From Phaseolus vulgaris (Eukaryota; Streptophyta; Magnoliopsida; Fabales; Fabaceae), in contig NC_023753.2 in NCBI RefSeq assembly GCF_000499845.2, positions 17,484,193-17,548,192 on the forward strand: DNA of 64,000 bases, in the 5' to 3' direction. The first letter of the stretch is position 1. The number at the start of each line of letters is the position of its first letter. Of this stretch, positions 1 to 11,733 are shown one piece after another. Both the position numbers and the translations under genes were made by a program. The notes beneath the pieces are model-generated. The model made no database searches. It was not told the origin of the DNA and saw only the letters and a program-made list of their open reading frames with translations.

Positions 1-709
1 CTTTCCTGAAAATACTATGTCTTGATCACACTTTAACCTCATTACATACATCATTTAACATATCAATGCACCACTCAATCACATCATATTTAAACTTTCT
101 AAACAATCCAAATATATCTCAAACTTTACTTATATACATAATTAATTCCAAATATATGCTCTTTAAATCAATCATCATTTAAAATCAAACAACCACTTCT
201 CATCAAACATCTCATTAAGTAATTCAACAAAATATTCTAAAACAAGTTCAACTCATTTATATTATTATTCAAACACTTTCAATTCTCAATCACAAACACC
301 TTCAACAACTTATTCACCTTAAAATCAATATAAAATATTCAAAGTCAACTATTTTAGTCAATATATTACTTTACTCTTCAAAAAAGACAATCCTGCAAGC
401 AAAAACAATTGGAATTGGTGACCACGTCACCTCCACATCCAGAATCTTCTAACCTAGGGTTTTAATGAAAAGAATAAGACTAGCTTCCCTTACCTGGACT
501 TGAGCAGATGCTCACTAAGAGCTCCAACCACCAAAATCTTAATCTTAAGGATAATCTAACCTGCACCACAAAGTTCTGATCACAAATCTAACTATATCAC
601 TATGACCCTGATCTAACAGAGACTAATTCTGAAGATAAAAACCTCACATGCAAACTTAAACTAAAAGGCACCCTAACCATATCAAAACTAACTCAGAAAA
701 TGAGCCAAA
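1..709. other. AT-rich stretch without a recognisable gene
   Basis: No coding region is visible on either strand. It may be the interior of the CACTA-type element that ends at 1964, but the other terminus of that element is not in the window, so this is only inference. Confidence 0.4.
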
Positions 710-710
710 A

Positions 711-970
711 ATGAACTTACTCTATCTAAGATTCTGATCGGGCAATCTCGTAGAGTTCACTGACTCCGATCGTCAAACTGATGAGCGAGGAGATCAGAAT
801 CTTAGAGAGAAGGGAGAGGAAAGAAAGAGGGGAACAAAAATGAACTTATTCTATGAAAGATTTTGATCGGGCAGTCTTGTAGATCTCGCTGTCAGGAGTC
901 TAATGGTGGACTCCGATTGTCAAACAGATGAGCGAGGAGGTCAGAATCTTAGAGAGAAGGGAGAGAAAAG
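711..970. repeat. Tandem duplication (about 129 bp x 2) containing inverted-repeat arms
   Basis: The segment starting at 711 is repeated from 840 with substitutions and a small insertion. In the first copy, arms of 15 bp at 725-739 (TCTAAGATTCTGATC) and 792-806 are exact reverse complements around a 52-nt loop. The second copy keeps a degenerate version of the arms. The position is internal to a likely CACTA element. Function unknown. Confidence 0.75.
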
Positions 971-1494
971 GAAAAGGAAACTTCTAGAGAGATGGTGGTT
1001 CTTTTAAAATGAAACCTGAATAACTAATTTTCTATTTATATAGCTTTTTCACTTTAATAATAAAATATTCAGGTGTCATTTTAATTGTACCATTTCTACT
1101 CTAAGACTATTTTTCTCGGTCTTTACAAGTATAATATGGAAATTGTTTTTGACCTATTTTGTGCTTTGTGAGCAATATGTTATGTTTTCATTTGTAATAC
1201 TTCATAGTACTATTCGTCTTATATTGCTTCCTTGTATTTTTTTAACTCATATTTTGTGTTTAATTTGAATTTCAATGTGTTTACTTGATATAATTTGGTG
1301 TATTTTTATAAATATTTTGATATATGTTGTCATTGATTAATCTTATATCTGTTTATTCGTTTTATTTATTGAAAAATTAATTTAACAAACATAGATAAAA
1401 AAAATACAATAGATGCAAATAATTGTGGTTTAAAAAACACATTAATGCTTAAATGATAAATGAATAAAGAAAAAACAAATTTTCATAATTTTGA

Positions 1495-1964
1495 AACCTA
1501 TGGTATTTTTTAAAGAGGTTCTAAAACATTTTACGGAGGTTTTGAACCCTATAATATTTTACGGAGGTTTTGAAATCCAGGGTATTTTATGGAGGTTTTG
1601 AAACCCATGGTATTTTACGGAGGTTATAAACCTGTGGTATTTTACGGAGGTTTTGAAACCCATGGTATTTTACGGAGGTTATAAACCTGTGGTATTTTAC
1701 GGAGGTTATAAACCTGTGGTATTTTACGGAGGTATTTTACAGAGGTTTTGAAGCCCATGGTATTTTACGGAGATTCTTAAACTCATGGTATTTAATAGGG
1801 ATTTTGAAAGGTTTTTCCTGAGGTTTAAAAAAATCTCGGGAAACACATTTCCCATGGATGGTTTAGCGGGAGAAACTGCAACCCTGGGTAAATGACTTAA
1901 TGGAGGTTTTAACCTTGGGTAATGTAAAAATAAACTCCCGTTAAAACCATTTTTTCTTGTAGTG
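1495..1964 (+). mobile_element. Terminal region of a CACTA (En/Spm) DNA transposon
   Basis: The sequence ending at 1964 reads TTTTTCTTGTAGTG, the reverse complement of the typical plant CACTA terminus (CACTACAAGAAAA). Just inside it, 1525-1800 holds about eleven degenerate 27-29 bp direct repeats built on TATTTTACGGAGGTTTTGAA, some with a GGTTATAAACCTG variant. Such subterminal repeat arrays are the usual transposase-binding zones of this superfamily. The other terminus lies outside the window, so size and coding content are unknown and the 3-bp target duplication (CGA would be the right copy) cannot be confirmed. Confidence 0.75.
1525..1800. repeat. Subterminal minisatellite array of the CACTA element
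   Basis: About eleven head-to-tail units of 27-29 bp with the core TTTTACGGAGGTT alternate between a TTTGAAACCCATGG half and a ATAAACCTGTGG half. The last units towards 1800 are the most diverged. Confidence 0.85.
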
Positions 1965-4833
1965 CGAGGAAGATATAAGATGCTTATAATTTTTTTATAA
2001 ATAATAGAAACTGTTTTAAATATTTATAATTTTTTAGTTTATAAAATAATATTTAATTTAATTAATATAATAATTAATTATTATTTTTTAAAAAAAATAT
2101 TATTTAATAATTATGTTATAGTGAAAACAACTTGTTGAAATGTAATTATTGGAAACTAGTTGTTGAGAACTAACCATTGAAAATCAAATATTCGAAACTA
2201 GTTATTACTTAAACAAATCTTCTTTATATAACATTTTGCACACTTTTATTATTAAATTTTTTCAACCTTGATACTTTTCGCTGTTCCTTCATTGAGTTTT
2301 AGCACTTGATCTGGGAAATTGAGAATGAAATGATTAAAGATTTCACATATGATGATTATTGAAGAACTATACACAAGGTTGTTAATGGTGAGACATCAAA
2401 CCATAGGTAGAAGGAGACATCATATATGTTGAAAAAGAAGGCCATGCTGAGTTGTTTAATGCGTAAAGCAAAAATATCTCTTCTTTTTTATGATTAGTAT
2501 TTTTAGGTGAGTTTATAATTCTCAAATAAAATCATTAAATAAAAGTTAATTTAAAAAGTAAAATAATTAGTTATTATATTAATTAAATTAAAAAATATTT
2601 TATAAATTAAAAAAATATTTTATAAATTAAAAAAAATAATTAATATTTAAAATAATTTTATTATTAATAAAAATTTATAAAATAATTTTAAATTAGTATT
2701 TAATAATGATTAATTATTAAAATGGCAATTATGATCATAGCCGCCGTCTATACCTCGACCATGTGCACTTTAAGGAAATTCTAGGAAAGGGTATAAAGGA
2801 AGGTTATGCTCATAACCACGATTTATGTGTAACTTATACATGTCGGTTCTAGACTCATTATTTATGTCTCAATAAAATAAATTATGTGATCATAGATAAC
2901 AATTTCAAAATCGCTGTTTAATTGCTAAAAAAATCGTTGTCTTTGACCTTTTATGCACCAGTGCATGCAAAACATAATTGTTTCATCTAAAAGACGATAT
3001 AACACTGTGCAATATTATTTAATAATAAGCACGTTGAAGTAACATTGTACATTCGACAAATTTAAAGAGACATTATCCTATAAAACATAATTACAAAAAG
3101 AAAAAAAAATGTAAAGAAAAAAAAAATGAATGTATTGTTACATAAAATGCATTTAATATCTCCTTCTATATCAACTTCATCAAACTAAAGAAAGACATTA
3201 AAAAAAAACTAAAACTAGTCAACGCATAAACACTTTCACAACGACTACTTCCTTCCTTCTGTATCTATATTTTCTTAATTTCGAAATTCAATATCTTAGA
3301 CATAAACACACAATTTACTTCTTATAAATGAGTGTCGAAAATCCTACAATCAATCTATATTATTACTTAAAACTAAAAAACAATCTACCATATCGTGAAA
3401 ACAAATATTATCTTTCTCCTCATCATGTGGTACTTTCTAGTTACATCATCAAATGTCAGTTGATTAGTTGAGAAAAGTTTAGAAAAGTAAACTCAGAAAC
3501 GTTTCCCTTTAATTGGGCGGATCTCAGGTAGATGGAGGATTCACATCGAAAGCTTGCTTGTAAAAAGAGAAAAAATAAAAACAAATATGGAAAACATTAT
3601 ATATATAACACTTATATACTATTTAAATTATGGAAAAGCTTTAATATATACCTTTTCGTCATCAATCTTAGAAGTTAATTTTATTTTCTCGTTCTCTTCT
3701 TCTTCTACTTCCATTAAAGTCATCTGCTTCCTCTCGTTCTTCTGTATCCAAAATGAGGAAATATAGACAAAAGAGTGCATAATATAATCTTGACAAAATT
3801 ACAGCTGGCTACTCAATCTTCTTACGCAATAAATGATGCAGGCTTTTATCTACACAGACAAAAGATGAACTATGATACTTACTTTCATGTGATTCACACC
3901 CTTGTCCTATACTACGATTCTATTATAATAATTCAACTTTATGAAAAGTGCTTTTACGTGTTTATCGCACCACAAAAAAATAATAATATTATACTCCACA
4001 TGTACTACTGTATTGTCATATTACATTGGGTAATATTGTTTTTCATAAAATGTTTTATATAATCAATTTTACAATAATTTAATGATAATAATTATAATAA
4101 AATAAAACTGGAGGTCTTTGTGTAATTATCAATAAAACTAATAAATATTTTATACAATTAAAAAGTTTATAGGAGTGACAATTTACCTTTTCACGTGATA
4201 AATATAATAAAGATAAAATTGTTCGTGGAAATCCATTCTAGATGGCAGGAATATGTGTTACATGTTCACATGTGCTGCCATACTAGTTAATTATTGTTTG
4301 GATAATGGATGGTGAAATCTTCGTAGCTTTCAAGGATGTGATTTTTTCTACAAATAAAAATGATTTTGTTCGTTTTACTTTGCTTTGTTTTCTTATTAGA
4401 TTTTGACAAAGTACTCTCTCACAAATCTTGTTTTTTCTTTTCCTTTTATAAGAACAACTATAAAATGTTATTGACTTTTACCTTTTCATTGTTATTTAGC
4501 TTTGAAAAACAAAACTACGATAGTTTATTTACCTTTTTAGTCTCCATAAATAAATTAAAAGAATTTTTTTCAACAAAACATAATCTTTAATTTTATATCA
4601 ACAAATATAGAGTCATTATCACCGTTCGTTTAAAAGGTTGAGTTTCTCTTTTGTGTACTCTTTTAAGTAATCGGAATTTTGGTTTTAAGGTCTTTAGATT
4701 TTAGGTATTTTGTTTTCAAGTTTTTGAATATCTGCGGTTATATTTTGGTGTTTAAATAATTCTAATTCGAATAATGAATATATAGTAAAGTTAAAAAATT
4801 TATTATTTTCTCATTGTATTGTATGGATAATTG
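1965..4833. other. AT-rich intergenic DNA, no gene seen
   Basis: Only short AT-rich reading frames occur, without codon bias or recognisable motifs. The AT-rich block at 2020-2110 resembles 14320-14400, so part of this stretch is dispersed repeat. The GC-richer patch at 2720-2960 looks like a transposon end but has no terminus I can define. Confidence 0.6.
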
Positions 4834-4952
4834 TGTTGGAGATTCCACATTGACTAGAGATTAGAACTTTCATACTATATAAGTGGGTGCAAACATCATC
4901 CCATGAGCCGGTTTTATGGGGTTGAGTTAGGCTTAAAGTTTACTTCGTAATA
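4834..4952 (+). repeat. TRIM 5' LTR
   Basis: 119-bp terminal repeat followed at once by the tRNA-Met type primer site at 4953. It differs from the right copy at many positions, so the insertion is old. Confidence 0.8.
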
Positions 4953-5079
4953 TGGTATCAAAGCCATTTTGAGTCTATCCTAGTGAGTGTTTGTGTTGGG
5001 CCTATCGTGTCACCCGCTATCGGACTACCCATAATATATAGTCTCACGCACGAGTTGACAGTCTCGGCGTGAGGGTGTG

Positions 5080-5199
5080 TGTTGGAGATCCAACATTGAC
5101 TAGAGATTAGAGCATTTCATAACATATAAGTGGATGCAAACTTCACCCTATGAATCGGTTTTATGAGATTGATTTAAACTTAAAGTTCACTTCATAATA
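5080..5199 (+). repeat. TRIM 3' LTR
   Basis: 120-bp terminal repeat preceded by a purine-rich tract and followed by AATTA, close to the AATTG before the left repeat. Confidence 0.8.
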
Positions 5200-8100
5200 A
5201 ATTAGAGTAGTCCCAAATATAATCACAATTTATAGGTTGTTTATTGTGTAATTTTTAATAATTACATTATTAAGCTCTTAATTTTGATTAAAAATTGTTT
5301 GTTACATATGTTGCTGACAAGTTAGGATGTGGAGTTAAACTTCGATATCTTGAATACTCGGTAAATACTATAAGACGTCAAACACTTAGATAATACGCTA
5401 CTACAATACTTCAATATCTCAAACATTCATTTAAAAGTACACTATAAGACCTTAATATCAAACTTTATCATCTCAACACTATCATCTAGATACTATAACA
5501 CATAATAATACTTCGTCATCTCGAATGTGATAGTACAATTTATTTTTAAGTAAAAACTAACTAATTTTTTACTTTCTTTCTCGCACTCATTTTTATGCCA
5601 ACCAAATAATTGTGGATCAAGTTTAACTTTTACTACGACTAGCAAGTGAGAGTTAAGAGATTATAACCGAATTAATAGTATCACTTTGTAATCATATATA
5701 TATATATATAAGAAAAAAAAATAATGTTATATAAACATAATTTTTATTCACATTGATTAATTTTAGTTATAAATTATTGAAATACAATAATAAATTTTAA
5801 TTAAGTTTATTTGGATCTTTATTATTTTTGTTAATTCTTACTTTTAACTCAAGTTCCTTCTTTTGAATTAAAATTGTAGAAAAAATGTAAGGAGAAGAAT
5901 GAAAAAGTAAAATCTTCAGTATCTCATAAACAAGTTTGGAAATAAATCTTCTACTGAATAGAAGGAAACAAAATCCAAAAATTCTAGAAAATTTTCTAGA
6001 TTTTTAAAACAGAAAAACCTATAAAAAAAATATAAGACTCAAAGAGAAAATGGGGGAATAACTTCATGAGAATCTTAGTTTTTTTTCCTTTGTAATTCTT
6101 TTGTTTTACCTACTAATGAAAGGTTAAACTTTTTTTTTATTGTTTTCTTTGTAATTTTCCATTAACTTATAGGTTTTGATTAATACAAATTTTGTTTTTT
6201 TAATTCTATGCATAATTATTTTTATCTTCTAATCTTCTGAAAAATTGATTTTTGTGAGATATTGTAAACACATAATTAAAAGTATTTTTATCTTAAATTT
6301 TAATTTTATAATATTGTAAACACATAATTAAAAGTATTTTTTATCTTAAATTTTAATTTTATAATTAGTTCACATTGTTCTAATTAATTAATTTTTTGAA
6401 TAAATGATTCAAGAAATAATTAATTTATTGAATCACAATTTTTTGAATACATGATTCAAGAAATAATTAATTTATTGAATACGTGATTCAAGAAAAAAAA
6501 TAATCATTTTTATGAAATATTTAAACGAAATAAGGTAGATAATGATTAAACCAATAGAGACCTACTTTACTAAGATTCAAGTTAAATCATATTGACGCAT
6601 TTAATCCACCTATTTGAAGATTGCAAAAAAAAAAAAATAGTCTTTAAAAAACCAACTTTTTTTTTTTACTATTTTATAATCTTTACTTTATCTTTCAACA
6701 AAACTATCTCAATCCCTTTTTTTATTATTATTGTTCCCTTTTTACGTTATTACTAACTTTTATTTTTATTAGTTCCATATAGATTATAAACATTAACTTC
6801 CTGTTCACTATTAGATTTTTTTATTAATCTTTTGAAAGATGACCTGAGATCATCTACCCGCAACTTTGCTATCATCTTTCATCATTAAAGAGGTTTACGG
6901 TGACAAAATCATCTTAATAATTAATTTGATGACAAAATCACATCTTTCAAAATGAAAACAAACAATTATAAAATGTTTTTTTCAAATAATTTTACTCTCA
7001 TTTTATCTCTTTTTGTTGTTGTTTCTATCTCTCTTTCTTCTACTAAGATGCACCCCGCTGGGTATATGATTATTAGATTTCTTTATTTTAATCAGAATCA
7101 CATTATACAATTTTTTATTAAATTAAAAGCTTGAAGATTTCAATTTCCAATCTCCACCAAGAAAATTAGTGCAAAGGTCGGCAATGCGGGGAGAGAAACG
7201 GCATAACAAAAAAAAAACATTTGGAAGAAAATCTAAAAAAACTCACTAACTTTAACTTTTAACTTACTTGTACATTTCCCAACGTACTCACTCAATCACG
7301 GGTGAACTTACACACGCTGACATGCACACAGAACCACATGCAAGACAACAAATGGGGAAAGAAAAACACAGAAATTTTGAAAGTTGATGATGCCATGCCA
7401 ATGATGCATGGCTCTGTAAACATGGAACATCACAAAATTATCTAAGGAAACCAACTTCCCTCATAGTACAATTGTCTTTGTATACAACTTGATGAAAGAG
7501 AAACGATTTCTTCACTACATCTTCTCGACTTTGCTTCACTTATTCATGCATGAGTTATGCAATTCCTGGGAATATTAGGCAAAAGAAACTGTTGTTAAAG
7601 AATACTCCTATTGATCTTTCCACGAAAATCATAAAACAGTGCTAAAATATATTCTTGTTATGAACATATAAAACCCTATTTCTTGCCCAAAAGTTTATAA
7701 GCATATGACCAAAGAAGAATCTTGTTATAGCTAAATATGTACTACATCAAAAACAAAAACAAAAAGAAATCATTGATTTGTTTGTCTTAAGCAAGATTCA
7801 ATATCCGGATCTGGTTTTTCCATACTGATATTACACTTAAAATGTTTTCTTTTTCTACCCAAAAGTTTATATATACTTGCAAAAACTCATTTCTTCACAG
7901 TATTTTTCCACCGTCCTGATTCTCACAGCTAATGATGCATGGAAGAACGAGAGAGAAAAAAAACATGAGAAAATGGAATGATAAAGGATGTATGGAAAAA
8001 ACAGTTGTTTTTAAAAATATGTGTTTTTCCATTGTTTCTCATCTATACAAACTTTACAAGTTTCTTGTTTCCCTTATTTTCTAAAGGCAGTGAGTGACAA

Positions 8101-8301
8101 GGGCAAAAGTTGAAGGTCCAAAACATGTATGAAAAAGGTAAAAGAGGAAGAAAAAAAAATGAAAGATGATGGATGACAGGCGAAAAGGCGAAGACATGAT
8201 GTAAAGTTGATGTGAAACGCGGGTTCGAAAGAAGAAAGCAAGGGCTGAAAGAAGTAATTAAAGTGGGTGCACTAATATATACCTTGATAAATATATATTA
8301 A
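5200..8301. other. AT-rich intergenic DNA with short tandem repeats
   Basis: No gene is supported. There is a short AT microsatellite near 5695-5712, a 52-53 bp unit repeated twice at about 6260-6364, and a unit around TGATTCAAGAAATAATTAAT repeated at about 6396-6490. Positions 7140-8301 are the downstream flank of the proline-rich protein gene and would hold its 3' UTR. Confidence 0.6.
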
Positions 8302-9300
8302 CTAACTATCTGCACACTTGAATCCATCTGGTGGAGTCTTGCCACAGTCAATGAGAAGCTGAAGAGCAATGGGGATTATGATGTTGATGTTAAGGATCTT
8401 GGCCCTAATGGTTGTGCAGAGGCACACTGCAGCATCCAAGTCCACAAGCCCTGCAAGAACTGGACAACATGTCTGTTTAGCACTGCTTCCAATACCTATG
8501 TGGATGAGGCCACCGAGCACATCCACACATGCTCCCAGTTTTAGAGAGTCAATGGGACATGTTGGTTGTGCTGGTGGAGGGTATGGCACCACTGGTGGTG
8601 GTGGTGGTGGGCATGGTGTTTCACTTGGAGGGCTTGGTGGCGTCACAGTAGGGGGTGTTGGTTCTGGCACAGGAATAACAGGAGGGTAAACAATGGGTGG
8701 CTTTGGCACATAAGGTGGTCTAACTGGGACGACTGGTGGTTTAGGAACGTAAGGAGGTGTAACCGGGACAACCGGTGGTTTAGGGATGTAGGGTGGTGTA
8801 ACTGGGACGACTGGTGGTTTAGGGATGTAAGGAGGAATAACCGGAACAACAGGTGGTTTAGGGATATAGGGTGGTGTGACAACAGGAGGCTTAGGAATGT
8901 AAGGTGGTGTGACAACTGGTGGATTGGGGACATATGGTGGTTTTGGGACATAGGGGGGTGGTTTGACAACTGGAGGTAGTGGAACATAAGGAGGATGTGG
9001 GTGAAGTGGTGGCTTAGGGTGAGGTTTTGGGACATAGGGGGGGTGTGGATGCACTGGTGGCTTAGGGTAGTGAGGAGGTTTTGGAACATAGGGTGGATTC
9101 ACATGTGGAGGTTTGGGAGATGAGTGGGGTGGAGGACAGGGTTTGGGTGGTTTGTGAACTGGTGGTGGCTTCACTATGGGGTGGTGTTTGGGGGGCTTAG
9201 GAGAGGGGTAAGGGCAATAAGGACAAGCAAGAACATTGAGCAAGGTGGTGAAGTTGAAGAGAAGGAACAAGAGGAGATTGGGTAGGGCAAACTTTCCCAT
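8302..9300 (-). CDS. Hybrid proline-rich protein (HyPRP), 8-cysteine-motif cell-wall protein
   Basis: An intronless 332-residue protein. Residues 1-25 form a hydrophobic signal peptide (MGKFALPNLLLFLLF...), so it should be secreted to the wall. Residues about 26-245 are a proline-rich domain dominated by KPP, YVPKPP and PPYIPKPPVVPV repeats. The C-terminal 85 residues form an eight-cysteine motif in the order C-C-CC-CxC-C-C (starting CPIDSLKLGAC), as in the hydrophobic-seed/LTP-like fold of HyPRPs and wall-plasma-membrane linker proteins. Known members link wall and membrane and respond to stress or development; the specific role here is inferred only from family. The start at 9300 is preferred to an upstream ATG at 9393, because the signal peptide begins at 9300 and a TATA box at 9377-9382 lies between the two. 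The repeat domain varies in unit number among relatives. Confidence 0.93.
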   Translation of the reverse strand: MGKFALPNLLLFLLFNFTTLLNVLACPYCPYPSPKPPKHHPIVKPPPVHKPPKPCPPPHSSPKPPHVNPPYVPKPPHYPKPPVHPHPPYVPKPHPKPPLHPHPPYVPLPPVVKPPPYVPKPPYVPNPPVVTPPYIPKPPVVTPPYIPKPPVVPVIPPYIPKPPVVPVTPPYIPKPPVVPVTPPYVPKPPVVPVRPPYVPKPPIVYPPVIPVPEPTPPTVTPPSPPSETPCPPPPPPVVPYPPPAQPTCPIDSLKLGACVDVLGGLIHIGIGSSAKQTCCPVLAGLVDLDAAVCLCTTIRAKILNINIIIPIALQLLIDCGKTPPDGFKCADS

Positions 9301-9376
9301 GACTGGAGATTGTGTAGGGAAAGAGAAAGAGGAATATATGATGTTGTTGCAATGAGTTTCAAAGAATGAGGCTCTT

Positions 9377-9382
9377 CTTATA
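9377..9382 (-). promoter_or_regulatory. Likely TATA box of the HyPRP gene
   Basis: On the minus strand the sequence reads GTATAAGAAG, about 77 bp upstream of the chosen ATG. That allows a transcript start near 9350 with a 5' UTR of about 50 nt. Confidence 0.55.
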
Positions 9383-9403
9383 CGAGGATCCAACCCTCAA
9401 ACC

Positions 9404-9411
9404 AAACCCTA
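9404..9411. promoter_or_regulatory. Telo-box-like motif upstream of the HyPRP gene
   Basis: AAACCCTA lies about 25 bp upstream of the TATA box. Telo boxes are known in promoters of genes active in dividing cells; function here is only a suggestion. Confidence 0.35.
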
Positions 9412-9959
9412 GCTTTTATTTTTTTTATTTTTCTCTTTCTCGTGAGTGATGTTGATCACGGACAAGAATTATTATGACAATCAATCAATCTAAATCTAAA
9501 TGGAACCACACTCTTAACAATTGGAATTAAATTATTAATTTTTTAGATGAATCATAGACTTTGAAGGACAGAAAAATGCATGAGATATAGGTGGGGTCCA
9601 GGGTGTGGCAGAGTGAGTTCCTTGGCTTGATTCATGCACAAAAGAGATCAAACAAAGAAAAGAAAAAGGAAAAGTGGGCCATGGTGTTATGTCCAGAACT
9701 ACGATTTCAATTTTTTGATGGACAGGGGAATCAATAAAAAGCAGTGGTGAGCCAAGAACATTTTTGACTTGTAGTGACAAGTGGAAGTGGGTTATTCTGC
9801 CCGTGATGAAAAATCTAACTTAATTCATAAACATCAAACTACTCTGTAAACATACTTTAGAATTAGTGGCTTAGTCCCTAACATTCTTGTCTTCTAAAAA
9901 CCATGCTTCATTTCGCTCCAATAAGCTTAATATTCATTTGTAATTTATATTTAAATTGT
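9412..9959. other. Upstream region of the HyPRP gene, no further gene seen
   Basis: AT-rich, presumably promoter and intergenic sequence. The 81-codon reading frame on the minus strand here shows no recognisable family. Confidence 0.5.
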
Positions 9960-10440
9960 CCGTGTTTAGAAAATGTTTCTTCTTAGGTCTTTAGTCTTAG
10001 GTGTGTTGTCGGTCCCCGATGAGATTGAGTGATATGTATAAAAAAATTTCCAATATTTATAAGTATGTTGGTCAATTTTTTTCTGGATTTTTATCCATTA
10101 TGGGTTTGGATTAGCACGATTTTTTTATTTATTTTCTGTATTAGTCTAATATTTTTTAAGATTTTCTAGTTAATCTTTGTTTTAACTTATCTTGAAGGTT
10201 ACAAAGTGTATTGTTCACCCAGTCTCATATAGTATAATTTATATTTATTTTAATAACCTTTTCATATTAAGATCTGTTTGTAAAAACTAAACTTCAAACT
10301 AGACACACATTAGTGTGTATTTCCCTTTCATTAATTGAGTTCAAAGGAATATTATGAGTTTAAAGGCATTTTGGTAGGTGAAGTTTTTTTAAACTAAACA
10401 TGTATTTGAATCTGAGTGACTATTGTTCATCTGGATCTTT
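9960..10440 (+). repeat. Direct repeat copy 1 flanking the LINE fragment
   Basis: From TAGGTGTGTTGTCGGT (about 9998) to GACTATTGTTCATCTGGAT this segment matches 11246-11733 with substitutions and small indels. The match begins with the last codons of a LINE zf-RVT region and continues into non-coding DNA. Copy 1 has an extra insertion near 9975-9997. Confidence 0.8.
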
Positions 10441-10520
10441 TGGATCTAGGTGATTACTCCTCATCAGGTTAGTCTCTGAATGTTGTAGTGTTAAAAGAGA
10501 TTCTGAGAATTTAGAGGCAG

Positions 10521-11320
10521 CTTTTATGGGGGTGGGATCGAAAGGGAGGAAGATCGCTTGAGCTTCTTAGAAGAAGGTCTGGGAGTCTAGAGAGGCTGTC
10601 AGTTTGGGTATTATTGATTTTAAAGTTTTCAATTTGCTCTGTTAGGAAAATGGATTTGGCATCTAGGGACGGATGAGGGTGGCTTGGGGAAGGATATCCT
10701 TGAATCCAAGTACGGAGGTTGGAGAAGACTGAGTGATCAAAGGAATAATGTTAAAGAGTCTCTTTGGTGGAAGGACTTGAAGGAGGTTTGGGCGTTGGAG
10801 AGTTGGGGAAGGAGTTTTGAAGATCGTTTCAATTGGAAGATAGACAATGGGAAGAAAATCAGTTTTTGGGATGATAACCAGGCGAGTTGTGGTGTTCTGA
10901 AAAGGGTTTTTTCCGAGGTTGAGTTCATTGAGCATGCATTCTGAGGCTAAGTTAGTCAAGTTTGGGGTTTGGATTGACAGTATTTGGGAGTGGAATTTAG
11001 CTTGAAGAAGGAACCTGTTTGAGTGGGAAAAGGTTTCGGAGAGTCAACTTTTGTTAAAGCTCCAAGGTTTAGGGGTGGAGCAGGATGGATGATAGCTGGG
11101 TGTGGAAGGATGGCGAGTTGTCTTCTTACTCGGTTAATTCTGCGTATGCTTTCTTAAGGGGTGAGTTAGAAGGGGGTAATAATTCCATGTATGTAAAGTT
11201 TTGGAAGTCTAAAGCTTTGTCATCCGCCCATATTACTGCTTTGAGGGTGTTAGAAAATAGGTGTGTTGTCGGTCTCCCGATGAGATTCAGTGGTATGTGT
11301 AAAAAGTTCTCCAATATTTA
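10521..11320 (+). pseudogene. LINE (non-LTR retrotransposon) reverse-transcriptase C-terminal fragment
   Basis: Translations in several plus-strand frames match the end of plant LINE ORF2. A thumb-like piece lies near 10530-10660. Next comes the segment from 10684 with WWKDLKEVW and FNWKIDNGKKISFWDD, then the zf-RVT-like region at 11085-11318 with the SVNSAYAFLRG pattern. In intact LINEs this part follows the reverse-transcriptase palm. The frame changes several times and carries stops, and neither the endonuclease nor the YxDD palm is present, so it is a dead 3' fragment. A direct repeat lies on each side. Confidence 0.85.
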
Positions 11321-11733
11321 AGTTAGTGTTAACTTTTCAATAATTGAGTATGTTGGACAAATTTTTTTCTAAAGATGATTTGGGTTTTCATGCTTGTGAG
11401 TTTGGATTAGCACGATTTCTATAATTAATTTTTGTATTAGTCTAATAATTTGTAAGACTTTCTAGTTAATCTTCCTCTTAACTTATCTTTAAGGTGCCAA
11501 AGTGTATTGTCCACGTAGTCTCATGACTATATAGTATAATTTATATTTATTTCAATAACTTGTTCATATTCAACATGTGCCTGTAAAAATCAATTTTTAA
11601 ACTAAACACACATTAGTGTGTACTTCCCTTTCCTTAATTGAATTCAAAGGAATATTGTGAGTTTAAAGGCATTTTGGTAGGTGAAGTTTTTAGAAACTAA
11701 ACATATGTTTGGATTTGAGTGATTACTGTTCAT
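11246..11733 (+). repeat. Direct repeat copy 2, overlapping the end of the LINE fragment
   Basis: Matches 9960-10440. It is the copy in continuity with the zf-RVT coding part, so copy 1 was probably derived from it or both from a tandem duplication with a period of about 1.26 kb. Confidence 0.8.

Larger units (their letters stand above)
4834..5199 (+). mobile_element. TRIM (terminal-repeat retrotransposon in miniature)
   Basis: Two direct repeats of about 120 bp (4834-4952 and 5080-5199) begin TGTTGGAGAT and end TAATA. Directly after the left repeat stands a primer-binding site, TGGTATCAAAGCC (4953-4965), matching the initiator tRNA-Met type. A purine-rich tract (GGCGTGAGGGTG) precedes the right repeat. 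The internal region is only about 127 bp and non-coding, which fits a TRIM dependent on another element for mobility. Flanks AATTG (4829-4833) and AATTA (5200-5204) fit a decayed 5-bp target duplication. From memory, this repeat type is common in legumes. Confidence 0.82.

Noticed and set aside
1525..1800. CRISPR-like interpretation of the regular repeats
   Set aside because: No unique spacers; units are contiguous and degenerate, and this is a plant CACTA subterminal array.
3554..4590. Three short plus-strand open frames
   Set aside because: AT-driven, Phe/Ile/Lys-rich, no splice or family support.
8369..8979. Plus-strand open frames across the HyPRP gene
   Set aside because: Antisense shadows of the proline-rich repeats.
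9301..9393. Upstream in-frame extension of the HyPRP reading frame
   Set aside because: The signal peptide begins at the ATG at 9300, and a TATA box lies between the two ATGs.
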